Origin: an uncultured bacterium
GTDB taxonomy: Bacteria; Armatimonadota; Hebobacteria; CAIYQO01
Direction: 5' to 3'
Length of the DNA: 64,000 bases
NCBI GenBank assembly: GCA_903928345.1
Contig: CAIYQO010000135.1
Coordinates: forward strand, 1-64,000
A program made the translations under genes and the position numbers. This document shows, piece by piece, positions 9,460 to 17,760 of the stretch; position 1 is the stretch's first letter, and each line of letters starts with the position of its first letter. Below the pieces are notes generated by a model, which searched no databases, was not told the origin of the DNA, and saw nothing but the letters and a program-made list of their open reading frames with translations.

Positions 9460-9699
9460 CTGTGTCGTAACCCCTGCCCCTGCCGCTTTCCGCCGCGCGG
9501 GGAGCCCTTGAATTCTGCTCGTTTTGACACACGAGCACGCGAAAGGTTTGCAAACGCGCCGCTTTGTTGGTGAGAATGCCTACAAAGATACGGTGGCAAC
9601 AGCATCTGTTGTGTTTTTGGCCATTGCTCCAAACAGCTATCCAGGGGCGCCTCGCACCCCCGTAAGAACATCGTTAGTACCGCACCGGGCTCGCACTTC

Positions 9700-9927
9700 T
9701 GCAGGGACTGTCCCGTGTCGTCTCGTCCAAGCGACGCCGGTTGCGGTGTAGGCGCGTGATGAGGGGGCAAGCAGGATGCGCGTTTCTGCAGGGGCTGTCC
9801 CGTGGGGTTCCAGACCCCCAACGCCACGGGACAGCCCCTGCATAGAGTCGCGGACTGGACACACGTCCCTGCCGGAGGCCAACACGGAACCGACTCCCAC
9901 GCGCGAGACCCCACGGGACAGTCCCTG
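9700..9927. repeat. Nested inverted-repeat (REP/BIME-like) array
   Basis: Four copies of a ~19-nt unit, TGCAGGGRCTGTCCCGTGG, are present. The inner pair (9787-9805 and 9824-9842) is a perfect 19-bp inverted repeat with an 18-nt loop. The outer pair (9700-9717 and 9910-9927) is a perfect 18-bp inverted repeat enclosing the inner one and carries A where the inner unit carries G. The arrangement is a palindrome inside a palindrome. Confidence 0.85.
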
Positions 9928-10045
9928 CAGATGCGCATACCCGGCACTTTCTTACGAGTGCTGTAGGTCTCGCCGTTGCACCAGCACGAACCCTTACGCC
10001 CCGCCCCGATGCTGTCGCTCGACACTACCACAATTTGCCGTTGCG

Positions 10046-10054
10046 TGGTATAGT
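10046..10054 (+). promoter_or_regulatory. Extended -10 promoter candidate
   Basis: TGGTATAGT fits the extended -10 consensus TGnTATAAT. No convincing -35 hexamer occurs at 16-18 nt. It would give a ~60-nt leader for the lytic transglycosylase gene. Confidence 0.45.
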
Positions 10055-10122
10055 GGTAGCTCCTGTGCGTCCGTCCCGCGGGCGCGCGCCGTGGAACGTC
10101 GTTATCAGGAGGCCGCCGCTTC

Positions 10123-11109
10123 GTGCGTGTCACGCTACTTTGGCCGGCGCTGCTCGTTAGTGCCGGAATGCTGATGAGCCGGGCCCAGGCTGTCGGGCTG
10201 GACGTGTATGCCGCGCAGCGCACCAAAACGAGCGCCGTCAGCATCCTGTCCTACGACCAGTTGACCACGAACCTGGCCAACCGCACCGGGCAAACGGTGG
10301 AGTTAGTGGGCACGGTCAGCGGCACCTTCTCCGGCAGCGACCACGTGGGCTTCCTGCTGCGCATCGACGGGGGTCAGCCGATCATCCTCACCCTGCCCGC
10401 CGTGGACCCCGACGTGATTATCGGCGCCAAAGTGCGCGTGCTGGCCCACCTCCCCGACGCGGGGGTGGTGCTGGACGGCGTGGCCGTCACCCGCGCCACC
10501 GCCGAGGCCGCCCCCGCCGACACGGCGGCGCCGCCGGTGCCGGAAGTCTACTATAAACCACCCGAGCGCCTGCACGATACCCCCGCCCCGGTTGCGACCT
10601 ACGGCGCGGGATTGGCCGGCCAGTCGGAAGTGGTGATGATCTACGCCAACCGCATCCGGGAATACAACCCGCGCCTGAGCGACGTGACGGCGCAGAAGAT
10701 CGCCTTCAACCTGCTGGACAAGAGCGAGCGCAACGGGGTGGACCCGCGCCTGACCTTCGCGCTGGTGCTGCAGGAGTCGCGCTTCAATCCCAACGCCGTC
10801 TCCTGCCACGGCGCGCAGGGGCTGGGGCAACTGATGCCCGGCACTGCCGCCGGCCTGGGCGTGAAGGATGCCTTTGACATCGAGCAAAACCTGGACGGCT
10901 CGGTGCACTACCTGGCGGATCAACTGCGCACCTTCGGCCGCTACTCCCTCGCCCTCGCCGCCTACAACGCCGGCCCCAAAGCCGTGATGAAGTACAACGG
11001 CGTGCCCCCTTACCGCGAAACGCAGAACTACGTCAGCGTCGTCTGGCGCACCTTCGCCAAACTCGCCGGCCTCGACCCGGACACGGGGCAGGTGATCGCG
11101 TCCCGGTGA
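10123..11109 (+). CDS. Lytic transglycosylase (SLT domain) with N-terminal OB-like domain
   Basis: Predicted 328-aa exported murein hydrolase that cleaves the MurNAc-GlcNAc bond of peptidoglycan, forming anhydro-MurNAc. The GTG start is preceded by AGGAGG with a 10-nt spacer. A signal peptide covers about 1-24 (LLVSAGMLMSRAQA). Residues ~40-115 look like an OB-fold (VELVGTVSGTF, VRVLAHLPDAGVVLDG). The C-terminal SLT domain carries the catalytic Glu in ALVLQESRFNPNAVS, the GLGQLMPGTA motif and ALAAYNAGPKAV. It is single-gene and converges on the efflux operon. An OB-like module ahead of SLT is uncommon and may mediate binding to a partner. Confidence 0.9.
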   Translation: MRVTLLWPALLVSAGMLMSRAQAVGLDVYAAQRTKTSAVSILSYDQLTTNLANRTGQTVELVGTVSGTFSGSDHVGFLLRIDGGQPIILTLPAVDPDVIIGAKVRVLAHLPDAGVVLDGVAVTRATAEAAPADTAAPPVPEVYYKPPERLHDTPAPVATYGAGLAGQSEVVMIYANRIREYNPRLSDVTAQKIAFNLLDKSERNGVDPRLTFALVLQESRFNPNAVSCHGAQGLGQLMPGTAAGLGVKDAFDIEQNLDGSVHYLADQLRTFGRYSLALAAYNAGPKAVMKYNGVPPYRETQNYVSVVWRTFAKLAGLDPDTGQVIASR

Positions 11110-11133
11110 GCTTTGCCCTGGAGGGACAACGTA

Positions 11134-11226
11134 TTTTAGCCCAGGGCGCGAGCCCTGGGTTTTGCGTTTTTGGGGCGCGGGTGTGCTTCCAACAACGAAA
11201 CCCGGGGCTTGCGCCCCGGGCTAAAA
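11134..11226. repeat. Paired hairpin element between convergent genes
   Basis: Two short palindromes, CCCAGGGC-GCGA-GCCCTGGG and CCCGGGGC-TTGC-GCCCCGGG, face each other and are flanked by TTTTAG and CTAAAA, so the whole 93-nt unit is also an inverted repeat. Position and T/A flanks suit a bidirectional terminator between the transglycosylase and the efflux operon; the form is also typical of dispersed intergenic repeats. Confidence 0.7.
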
Positions 11227-11254
11227 CACGCGACCCCTCCGGGGCCGTTTCCCC

Positions 11255-12454
11255 TCATTCGTACCGCAACGACTCAATCGGGTCCAGTTTTGCCGCCCGG
11301 GCCGCGGGCCAGACGCCGAAGAAGAGGCCGACGAAGGCGCTGACGCTGAGGGCGAGGATGACGGTGGTGGGGTTGAGGCGGAAGACGTGCATGAAGGGCA
11401 CGGTGACGGAGACGAGCCAGAGCACCCCGGCGGCGAGCAGCACCCCGAAGACGCCCCCGAGCAGCGTGAGCACCACCGCCTCGATGAGGAACTGTGCGCG
11501 GATCTGCTCCGAGGTGGCCCCCAGCGCCTTGCGCAGCCCGATCTCCCGCGTGCGCTCCGTCACCGACACCAGCATGATATTCATGATCCCGATGCCGCCC
11601 ACCAGGAGCGACAGGCTGGCGATGGCACCGAGGAGGATTTGCAAAATGATCGTGATGTTGCCCAGCGCCGACTTGAGGGATTCGGCGTTGAAGAACTGCA
11701 GGCTGTCCTTGGAGTGCCGGGTGGCCAGCAAGCGCTCGGCCGACGCCTGCACCGCTTTGATGTCCGCGTCGCCATGCAGGCGGAGCACGAAGAATTCGTA
11801 CTTGCCGAGGTGGGCGTCGGGGTGGGTGCGCCACAGGAAGGGCGTCGGCAGCATCACCTCAGCCGGCGAGGCGCCGAAGGACATCGGCAGCGGTTCGGTG
11901 GTGCCGATCACGATCACCTCGCAGCGGATGCCCCCGGTGTAGACCAGCTTGATGCGTTTGCCCAGCGGGTCGTGGGTGCCGAAGATCTCCGTCACCGCGC
12001 GGTCGTTGAGAATCGCCGTCGCGGCCCCCGCGTTCGCCTCGCTCACCGTGAAGTAGCGCCCGGAGGCTAACTTGATGGTGTGATCCGTCGCCGGCGCATT
12101 GCCCGGCGTACCGATGAGGGTGATCGAGCTGCGGTCGCCCGGCTTCTTTTCGTACTCGCCGTTGAGCATCACCTCGGGCAGGATGTCCACCGGCAGGCGG
12201 GAGAGCGCGCGCACGTCGTCGTCGTCGAGCCGCTTCACGTCGAAGCCGCTGTGGTAGTTCGGCTCCACGTAGACGGTGCGGCTGGTGACGCTTTCCAGGT
12301 TCTGGGTGATGCCCGCGGTCGCCATTTCCCCCAGGCTCACCAGCGCCGTCACGGCGAAGACGCCGATGACGATGCCCAGGAGGGCCAAAAACGAGCGCAG
12401 CCGGTTGCCCCACAGCGCTTCCAGGGCGATGCGAATGTTCTCGAAGAGATTCAT
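11255..12454 (-). CDS. MacB-type ABC transporter permease
   Basis: Predicted 399-aa inner-membrane permease of the MacB/FtsX family, the membrane half of an ABC exporter that drives a periplasmic adaptor rather than moving substrate through the membrane itself. It has the usual N-terminal cytoplasmic helix plus TM1 (RSFLALLGIVIGVFAVTALVSLG), a large periplasmic MacB_PCD domain (~45-265), and three C-terminal TM segments with the FtsX signature ERTREIGLRKALGA at about 305-320. The start codon overlaps the ATPase stop by 4 bp (ATGA). It is the last gene of the five-gene efflux operon; a 93-nt hairpin element follows. Confidence 0.93.
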   Translation of the reverse strand: MNLFENIRIALEALWGNRLRSFLALLGIVIGVFAVTALVSLGEMATAGITQNLESVTSRTVYVEPNYHSGFDVKRLDDDDVRALSRLPVDILPEVMLNGEYEKKPGDRSSITLIGTPGNAPATDHTIKLASGRYFTVSEANAGAATAILNDRAVTEIFGTHDPLGKRIKLVYTGGIRCEVIVIGTTEPLPMSFGASPAEVMLPTPFLWRTHPDAHLGKYEFFVLRLHGDADIKAVQASAERLLATRHSKDSLQFFNAESLKSALGNITIILQILLGAIASLSLLVGGIGIMNIMLVSVTERTREIGLRKALGATSEQIRAQFLIEAVVLTLLGGVFGVLLAAGVLWLVSVTVPFMHVFRLNPTTVILALSVSAFVGLFFGVWPAARAAKLDPIESLRYE

Positions 12455-13131
12455 TCCACGCTCCCGTCGCGCATGTGGATGATCCGCCGCGCCCGCGCGC
12501 CGACGTCCGGCTCGTGGGTGACGAGGATGATCGTCTTCCCGTCCACGTGCAGGGCGTCGAAGAGGGCCAGCACTTCGTCGCTGGCGCGCGTGTCCAGGTT
12601 GCCCGTCGGCTCGTCGGCGAGCAGGATATCCGGCTCCTGCACCAGCGCGCGGGCGATGGCGACGCGCTGCTTCTGCCCGCCGGAGAGTTCGTTGGGCAGG
12701 TGCGTCATGCGGTCGGCAAGGCCTACGGCTTCCAGCGCCGCCGTGGCCCGCTGGCGGCGGTCGGCCGGGGAGAGGCCGCGGTAGACGAGGGGCAGTTCCA
12801 CGTTGCGCAGCGCCGTTTCGCGCGGAAGGAGGAAGAAGGCCTGGAAGACAAAACCGATACGCCGGTTGCGCACCAGCGCGAGCTGCTTCTCGGTCAGCCC
12901 GGCCACTTCGGTCTCCGCCAGCCGGTAGGAGCCGTCGCTGGGGGTGTCGAGCAGGCCGACGATGTGCATGAGGGTGGATTTGCCCGACCCGCTGGGGCCC
13001 ATGATGGCGACGAATTCCCCCGCCGCGATATCGACGTCGACGCCGCGCAACGCGTGCACCTCCACCGTGCGCTGGGCGCTGCCGGTGCGGTAGACCTTGG
13101 TAACCCCGCGAATTTCCACCAGGCTGGGCAT
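12451..13131 (-). CDS. MacB-type ABC transporter ATP-binding protein
   Basis: Predicted 226-aa ATPase of the LolD/MacB group. Walker A GPSGSGKST lies at 45-53, the signature LSGGQKQR near 147, Walker B ILLADEPTGNLD follows and the H-loop is VTHEP. The reading frame is open for 78 codons further upstream, but that part overlaps the adaptor gene in another frame; the start at MPSLVEIRGVTKVY lies 2 nt after the adaptor stop and fits the family. Here ATPase and permease are separate proteins, unlike the fused E. coli MacB. It energises the tripartite complex with the adjacent adaptor and TolC-like proteins. Confidence 0.94.
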   Translation of the reverse strand: MPSLVEIRGVTKVYRTGSAQRTVEVHALRGVDVDIAAGEFVAIMGPSGSGKSTLMHIVGLLDTPSDGSYRLAETEVAGLTEKQLALVRNRRIGFVFQAFFLLPRETALRNVELPLVYRGLSPADRRQRATAALEAVGLADRMTHLPNELSGGQKQRVAIARALVQEPDILLADEPTGNLDTRASDEVLALFDALHVDGKTIILVTHEPDVGARARRIIHMRDGSVE

Positions 13132-13133
13132 CC

Positions 13134-14348
13134 TTACGGTCCCTTCTCCGGTTTCGGCTTCGGCAGGCGCACCAGGTCGCCGTTTTTCAGCGTGTCCGCG
13201 GGCAGCGAGAGCACCGACATCCCCGCCGTCACGCCGCTCACCGCCGCACGGGTAAGGTTGCGCGAGAGCACGGTGACGGGTTTCTTCATGATGGTCATCG
13301 CCTTCTTGTCCAGCACCCACACGGCGTGCGTTTTGGCGCCCGCCTGCTCTTCGTCGATCAGGCATTCCAGCGGCACCTGGATGACGTGCGCCAGCGTCTG
13401 CGTGGTGATGCGCGCGGTGACGGAGTAGCCGTGGCGCGCCACGTCATCCGCCTTCGGGTCGTCGAAGCGCAGCGTGACGGGCAACACGGCGCTGCCGCCG
13501 GTGCCCTGCACGTCGGCGACGACGCCCAGCCGCTCCACCGTGGCGTGCAGCGGGTGGTCGGGATCGGCGTCGAGTTCCACGCTGGCCGATTGCCCCACCG
13601 CCAGCCCCACCGCGTCGGCCTCCGCCATGCGCGCCTTCACGCGCAGGCTGTGCGCCTCGACCAGCTTGATCGCCCCTTGCGCCGTCTCGCCTGCGCGGAA
13701 ATCCACCGTCGCGATGCGCCCGTCCACCGGGGCGGTGAGGCGTGATTCCTTCATCGCGCGCTCCCCACCACGAATCTCCGCCTGGGTGGAGGCGATTTGC
13801 GCGTCCAAATCCTCGCGGTGGCTGCGCGTGCCGGCATCCTGCGCGCGCAGGTCGGCGAGCAGGCTGCGTTCCTGGCGGGCGAGAGAATCCGCGTCGTCGG
13901 AGGCCGCGGCGCCGGCGGCCAGCAGTTGCCGCGTGAGCGCCAGCTTGTGCCGCGTCTCGGTGAGCTGAATCTCCACCTTCTGCCGGTTGGCGCGCGCCTC
14001 GTCGGTCTGGGTGCGCGCGGAGGCCTGCAGCGCGGTGAGGTGGTCCTGCGCCGCTTGCAGATCTTCCTGCTCACGCGTGGTCGAGAGTTCCGCCAGCACC
14101 GCCCCCGCGGGCACGCGGTCGCCCTCCTTCACGTCGATGTGTTCCACGCGGCCCACGCGGGTGAAGGTAAGGGTATAGATGCGTGCCTCCACTGTGCCGG
14201 AGCCGCTCACCACGCGCTCAAAATCCGCCTGTGTCACGTCGGACACCGTCACGTCCAGCGGCTGCTTCTGCTTGCTTTTAATGACGCCGTGCACGATGAG
14301 CGCCGCCAGCAGCAGGACGGGGATGCCGATCCATAATGCCCATTTCAT
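13134..14348 (-). CDS. HlyD/MacA-family membrane fusion (adaptor) protein
   Basis: Predicted 404-aa periplasmic adaptor anchored by an N-terminal TM segment (WIGIPVLLLAALIVHGVI). It has the split lipoyl/barrel-sandwich half VEHIDVKEGDRVPAGAVLAEL near 70-90, a long alpha-hairpin rich in Ala/Gln/Arg/Glu (~95-200), the second half SRLTAPVDGRIATVDFRAGE, a beta-barrel and a membrane-proximal domain. It bridges the inner-membrane MacB-like ATPase/permease pair and the outer-membrane TolC-like channel. Its stop lies 2 nt before the ATPase start and its start overlaps the upstream gene by 4 bp. Substrate (drug, lipid, peptide) cannot be told from sequence. Confidence 0.93.
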   Translation of the reverse strand: MKWALWIGIPVLLLAALIVHGVIKSKQKQPLDVTVSDVTQADFERVVSGSGTVEARIYTLTFTRVGRVEHIDVKEGDRVPAGAVLAELSTTREQEDLQAAQDHLTALQASARTQTDEARANRQKVEIQLTETRHKLALTRQLLAAGAAASDDADSLARQERSLLADLRAQDAGTRSHREDLDAQIASTQAEIRGGERAMKESRLTAPVDGRIATVDFRAGETAQGAIKLVEAHSLRVKARMAEADAVGLAVGQSASVELDADPDHPLHATVERLGVVADVQGTGGSAVLPVTLRFDDPKADDVARHGYSVTARITTQTLAHVIQVPLECLIDEEQAGAKTHAVWVLDKKAMTIMKKPVTVLSRNLTRAAVSGVTAGMSVLSLPADTLKNGDLVRLPKPKPEKGP

Positions 14349-15313
14349 AACGCACCTCCCACCGCCTGAATAAGCCCGAGGTGGGAGAGCCAGCGCTCCA
14401 CCGCCGCCTGCTCGCGCGCCGCTTCGGCATCGCGCAACGCGGCAACGGCCTGCTGCAGCGCGAGCTGCGAGATTGCGCCGGCGTCGAAGCGTTTCTGCGC
14501 GGTCTTTACATCCGCCTGCGCCAGCTTCAACGCTTCCGCCGTGGTGCCTTCACCCTCCACCGCCGTGTGGTAGCGCCGCTTGGCCGTCTCTACGCCGTCC
14601 TTCAGCACGCGCTGCGCGTCGTCCAGCGCGTCCTCGGCGCTCTTCAGCGCGCGCTCACCGGCGGTGCGGTCCAGCGCGGCGGTGTCCGGCCCTTGCGCCA
14701 GCGCGAGGGTGCGTTTGGCCTCGCTCACGCGGTCCTTCGCCGTGATGAGGGTGACGTGGTCCCCCAGGGCGGTGCCGGCGATCTCCTGCACCGGCAATGG
14801 GGGCAGCGCGTCCGGCGGGGTATCCACATACAGGTGCACGCGGTCGAGGGCGCCTTGCAGCTCGCGGTTCGCGGCGGCGAGGGAGCCGTCGGCGGCGGCG
14901 GCGTCTTCCTTCGCGCGCGCCAACTCCTGCGCGGAGGCCATGCCGGCGTCGGCACGGATCTTCGCCGCGGTGGCACTGAGGTGCGCCTGCGTCGCGTGGG
15001 CCTCCGAAGCGGCAGCACGCCGACGGGCGGTGAGCAGATCGCCGACGGCGGTGAGTACCTTGACCGTCGTCTGCACCTTCGCGTTGCGCACGCCCGCCTG
15101 CGCCTCAGTCAGCTTCTCTTCGGCGCGTGTTACCGTCAATGGCGCGGCTTCCGGGTCGGCCTTCGCCTTTGCCAGGTCGTCCGTGGCCGTCTGCACGGCG
15201 CGCTCCGCCTCGCGATACGACGCGTCGAGGTGGTAGGCCTCCTCCCACGTCTTCGCGCCGGCGTGCGCCAGGGTCAGCGCGCCCAGGCACAGGAGCAGCA
15301 TCATCCATCTCAT
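14345..15313 (-). CDS. TolC-family outer-membrane efflux-like protein, short
   Basis: Predicted 322-aa exported protein with a signal peptide (MRWMMLLLCLGALTLAHAGA). Most of the mature chain is Ala/Lys/Glu/Asp-rich helix with heptad-like spacing, as in the coiled-coil tunnel of TolC proteins; the ending (KLAQADVKTAQKRFDAGAISQLALQQAVAALRDAE) matches the OEP signature in which a helix is followed by xGxxSxLxL. It is about 100 aa shorter than the preceding TolC-like gene and the beta-barrel strands are hard to find. The ORF track starts 129 codons earlier; the ATG at 15313 overlaps the upstream stop (ATGA) and opens the signal peptide, so it is preferred. It could be a partner subunit or a reduced second channel. 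Confidence 0.75.
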   Translation of the reverse strand: MRWMMLLLCLGALTLAHAGAKTWEEAYHLDASYREAERAVQTATDDLAKAKADPEAAPLTVTRAEEKLTEAQAGVRNAKVQTTVKVLTAVGDLLTARRRAAASEAHATQAHLSATAAKIRADAGMASAQELARAKEDAAAADGSLAAANRELQGALDRVHLYVDTPPDALPPLPVQEIAGTALGDHVTLITAKDRVSEAKRTLALAQGPDTAALDRTAGERALKSAEDALDDAQRVLKDGVETAKRRYHTAVEGEGTTAEALKLAQADVKTAQKRFDAGAISQLALQQAVAALRDAEAAREQAAVERWLSHLGLIQAVGGAL

Positions 15314-16578
15314 GGCGCTTCCTCCCAGTTTCCGTCCGTTAATTCCAGATAGGCGCCTACAGCGGCGACGTAGCTCTTCCACGCGCGCGCCGTGGCGGCG
15401 TCGGCATCGGCGGCGTTGGCCTGCATTTGCAGCAGGTCGACCTGGCTCGCGGCGCCGCTGGTCACACGCGTCTTCACCGCCTCCAGCCGCTTGGCGGTGA
15501 GCGTTGCACGCTGCCGCGCCAACCGCAGGCCTTCCTCCGCCGTCTCTACGTCGCCCAGCGCCTGCGGCAATTGCACCGCGAGCTGCGCCTTCGTCTGCGC
15601 CAGTTGCACCTTCGCCAGCCGGGCGTCCTGCCCCGATACGCGCGCCCCCGTCCACGCCCCCAGGCTCAACGGCACGTTGGCGCTTAACACGAATTGCCAC
15701 TTGTCGAAGGTGGAGATGTAGGTGCCCGAGGTGGCGGGGTTGAAGGTCGCCCCCGTGGCGAGCGTCTGCCCGGAGACATCCAGTCCCGGCCCGTGGGTGG
15801 ACAGGGTGGAGGTAAGGTAGCGGTCTTTATTCATGAACTGCCCGTTCAGGCTCAACGCGGGCAGCAGATCCCAGTGCGCCTGCGTCAGGCGGGCCTCGGC
15901 CTGCTTCAAGGCCCAGAAGGAGGCGCGATACGTCGGCGCCGTCGCCGCGTCGGCGGGGGGCAGGCGGAAATGCAGCGTGTCGGACGTGGCGTCGCCGGCG
16001 AAACCGAGACGCTTGGCCTCCAGCACCGCCGCGGCCACGCCGTGCCGACCCTGCGCCACCACGAGGGCGGCGTCCTCTTCGTCCAGTTTCGCCAGGTCCA
16101 CGTCCACCGCGGCTAGCGCGCCCAGGGCCTGCTTGCGCTCGACCTCCGTGCGTTTGATTTGCGCCACCGAGAAGCGCAGCTCCGCGGCACGCGCGGTGGC
16201 CTGCTCTTCCCACAACCCGGCGTGAGCCAGCAGCGCCTGCCGGCAGCCGTCGCGGTGCGCGTGCAGGGCGCCGCGCTGCGCGTCGTCCACCGCGGCGCGC
16301 GCCTGTGCCACGGCGATGCGGTCCCAACCCCAGTGCAACGTGGTGAGATAGGTGTCGTCCTCCTGCACGCGTTCATAACCCGCGTTGGCAGTGACGCCCA
16401 CGTAGTTGCTGAAGAGGTTGGCCTTGGCGGCGACGACCTTCGCCCGGCTGGCGGGTACGTCGGGGGCTTGATACGTCAGCGCGTCGCGCGGGGAGAAAGC
16501 GCGCGCGAACCCGGCGAAAAGCAGGCTGCTCATCGCGATGGTGAAGAATAACGTTCGGGCCCGGGTGTGCATCAACAT
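15310..16578 (-). CDS. TolC-family outer-membrane efflux protein
   Basis: Predicted 422-aa outer-membrane channel, first gene of the efflux operon. A signal peptide ends near FAGFARA. Long helical segments alternate with putative strands (KWQFVLSANVPLSLGAWTGA is a typical barrel strand pair), and the C-terminal helix holds KRLEAVKTRVTSGAASQVDLLQMQ, the OEP signature. The first ATG (16578) is directly abutted by GAGG, whereas a second ATG at 16572 has the same GAGG at 6-nt spacing, so the true start may be two codons downstream. Family length is 420-480 aa. With the adaptor and MacB-like pair it would form a cell-envelope-spanning exporter, which implies a diderm cell. Confidence 0.85.
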   Translation of the reverse strand: MLMHTRARTLFFTIAMSSLLFAGFARAFSPRDALTYQAPDVPASRAKVVAAKANLFSNYVGVTANAGYERVQEDDTYLTTLHWGWDRIAVAQARAAVDDAQRGALHAHRDGCRQALLAHAGLWEEQATARAAELRFSVAQIKRTEVERKQALGALAAVDVDLAKLDEEDAALVVAQGRHGVAAAVLEAKRLGFAGDATSDTLHFRLPPADAATAPTYRASFWALKQAEARLTQAHWDLLPALSLNGQFMNKDRYLTSTLSTHGPGLDVSGQTLATGATFNPATSGTYISTFDKWQFVLSANVPLSLGAWTGARVSGQDARLAKVQLAQTKAQLAVQLPQALGDVETAEEGLRLARQRATLTAKRLEAVKTRVTSGAASQVDLLQMQANAADADAATARAWKSYVAAVGAYLELTDGNWEEAP

Positions 16579-16638
16579 CCTCGTTCTCCGCGTGCGCCCG
16601 TGGCACGCGGCCCTCTCCTATTTTGCTTGGGACGGGTG

Positions 16639-17760
16639 TCATTCCTGCCGAAACGGGGGTTTTTCCGGCGCGTGGTAACAATAAACCTTTCCGTCGGTGC
16701 TGGTGACGTAGAGGCGGCCGTTGGCAATGACGGGCCCGGCGTCGATGGGGCCGCCGGTGGTCGTCTTCCACGCGAGCTTGCCGGTGGCGGACTCCAGCGC
16801 GTAGACGGCACCGTTGCGCGCGGCGAAGAAGACGTACTTGCCGCTGACCACCGGCACGCCGCGCGCGGCGGGGGCGGCGTCGTGGAAGGCCCAGCGGAGG
16901 GCGCCGGTGTCCAGCGCGAAAGCGGACAACCCGTCGCGCGTGCCGGCGAGGACGGCGGTGTCCGCCACCGCGCATCCCGCCTCTTCCGCTCCCGTGGCGA
17001 TCGACCACAACGGCGCGCCGGTGGTCGCCTTCACGCAGCAGAGCACGCCGGGGTGCGCGGACACCAGCACGCGGTCGCCCGCCACCACCGGCGCGCCGAC
17101 CGGCCCGGCTTCCTCTGACAGCTTCGCCGTCCAGAGCGACGTGCCGTCAATGGTGTAGAGCGCGTACAGGCGGCCGTCCTTCGCGCCGGCGTAGCAGACC
17201 CCGCGGTCGGCATCCACCGCGGGCGCGGCGAGCAGGCTCCAGCGTGCCCCGGCGCGCCAACGCACCCGGCCCGTTTTAATGGACAGCGCGTACAGCACGC
17301 CGTCCATCGACCCCACGTAGGCCGTGTCGCCGTTGAGCGTCGCGCCGCCGGAGATCACCCCGCCGGTGCCGACTTTCCACAAGCTTTCGCCCGTCTTCGC
17401 GTCGCGTCCCTGAATCACCCCGCCGCCGTCGCCGATCACCGCCACACCTTTCCCGAGCGCCGCGGGAGCCCAGAAGAAGAGATCGCGCGTCGCGTGGAAG
17501 CGCCATACCTCGGCGCCGGTAAGGGCGTCGAGGGCGTAGCAGACGCCGTCATAAGCGCCGACGACGAGTAGGCCGTCCTTCACTACCGGCGCGGCGGTGA
17601 TGGGGCCTTCGGCGGTAAAAGTCCACGCCAGCGTGAAGGGTGGGGTGGGGGTGTCGGTGGTGACGGCGGCGTGCGACGGCGTTTTGCCTTCCATCGGCCA
17701 GTCGTCGGCGCGGAGCAGGGAAGCAGCGCACAGCAGGAGGATGAAGACGGTAAACCTCAT
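16639..17760 (-). CDS. Secreted PQQ-like beta-propeller repeat protein
   Basis: Predicted 373-aa exported protein. Signal peptide MRFTVFILLLCAASLLRA is followed by at least seven blades with the PQQ/BamB-type pattern: GLLVVGAYDGVCYALDALTGAEVWRF, DTAYVGSMDGVLYALSIKTGRVRW, GVCYAGAKDGRLYALYTIDGTSLW, and similar units. These are classic tryptophan-docking blades of an eight-bladed propeller. No quinone-dehydrogenase active site is seen, so a binding or scaffold role is more likely. The ORF track fuses it with an 850-codon upstream shadow; the ATG at 17760 overlaps the stop of the preceding gene by 4 bp and starts the signal peptide. The two genes are surely co-transcribed. Confidence 0.88.
   Translation of the reverse strand: MRFTVFILLLCAASLLRADDWPMEGKTPSHAAVTTDTPTPPFTLAWTFTAEGPITAAPVVKDGLLVVGAYDGVCYALDALTGAEVWRFHATRDLFFWAPAALGKGVAVIGDGGGVIQGRDAKTGESLWKVGTGGVISGGATLNGDTAYVGSMDGVLYALSIKTGRVRWRAGARWSLLAAPAVDADRGVCYAGAKDGRLYALYTIDGTSLWTAKLSEEAGPVGAPVVAGDRVLVSAHPGVLCCVKATTGAPLWSIATGAEEAGCAVADTAVLAGTRDGLSAFALDTGALRWAFHDAAPAARGVPVVSGKYVFFAARNGAVYALESATGKLAWKTTTGGPIDAGPVIANGRLYVTSTDGKVYCYHAPEKPPFRQE

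Larger units (their letters stand above)
9460..10122. other. Long intergenic region with no protein gene
   Basis: This 663-nt divergent gap holds the nested inverted repeats described separately and the extended -10 site of the following gene. The ORF-track entries inside it are judged spurious because they run through the palindromes and have no Shine-Dalgarno sequence or recognisable product. No promoter for the minus-strand gene was found. Confidence 0.6.

Noticed and set aside
9700-9927. Possible CRISPR array
   Set aside because: The repeats are inverted and irregularly spaced, not direct repeats with uniform spacers, and no cas gene is nearby.
9399-10244. 281-codon minus-strand ORF through the nested repeats
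   Set aside because: It runs through palindromic repeats and the promoter of the transglycosylase and encodes no recognisable protein.
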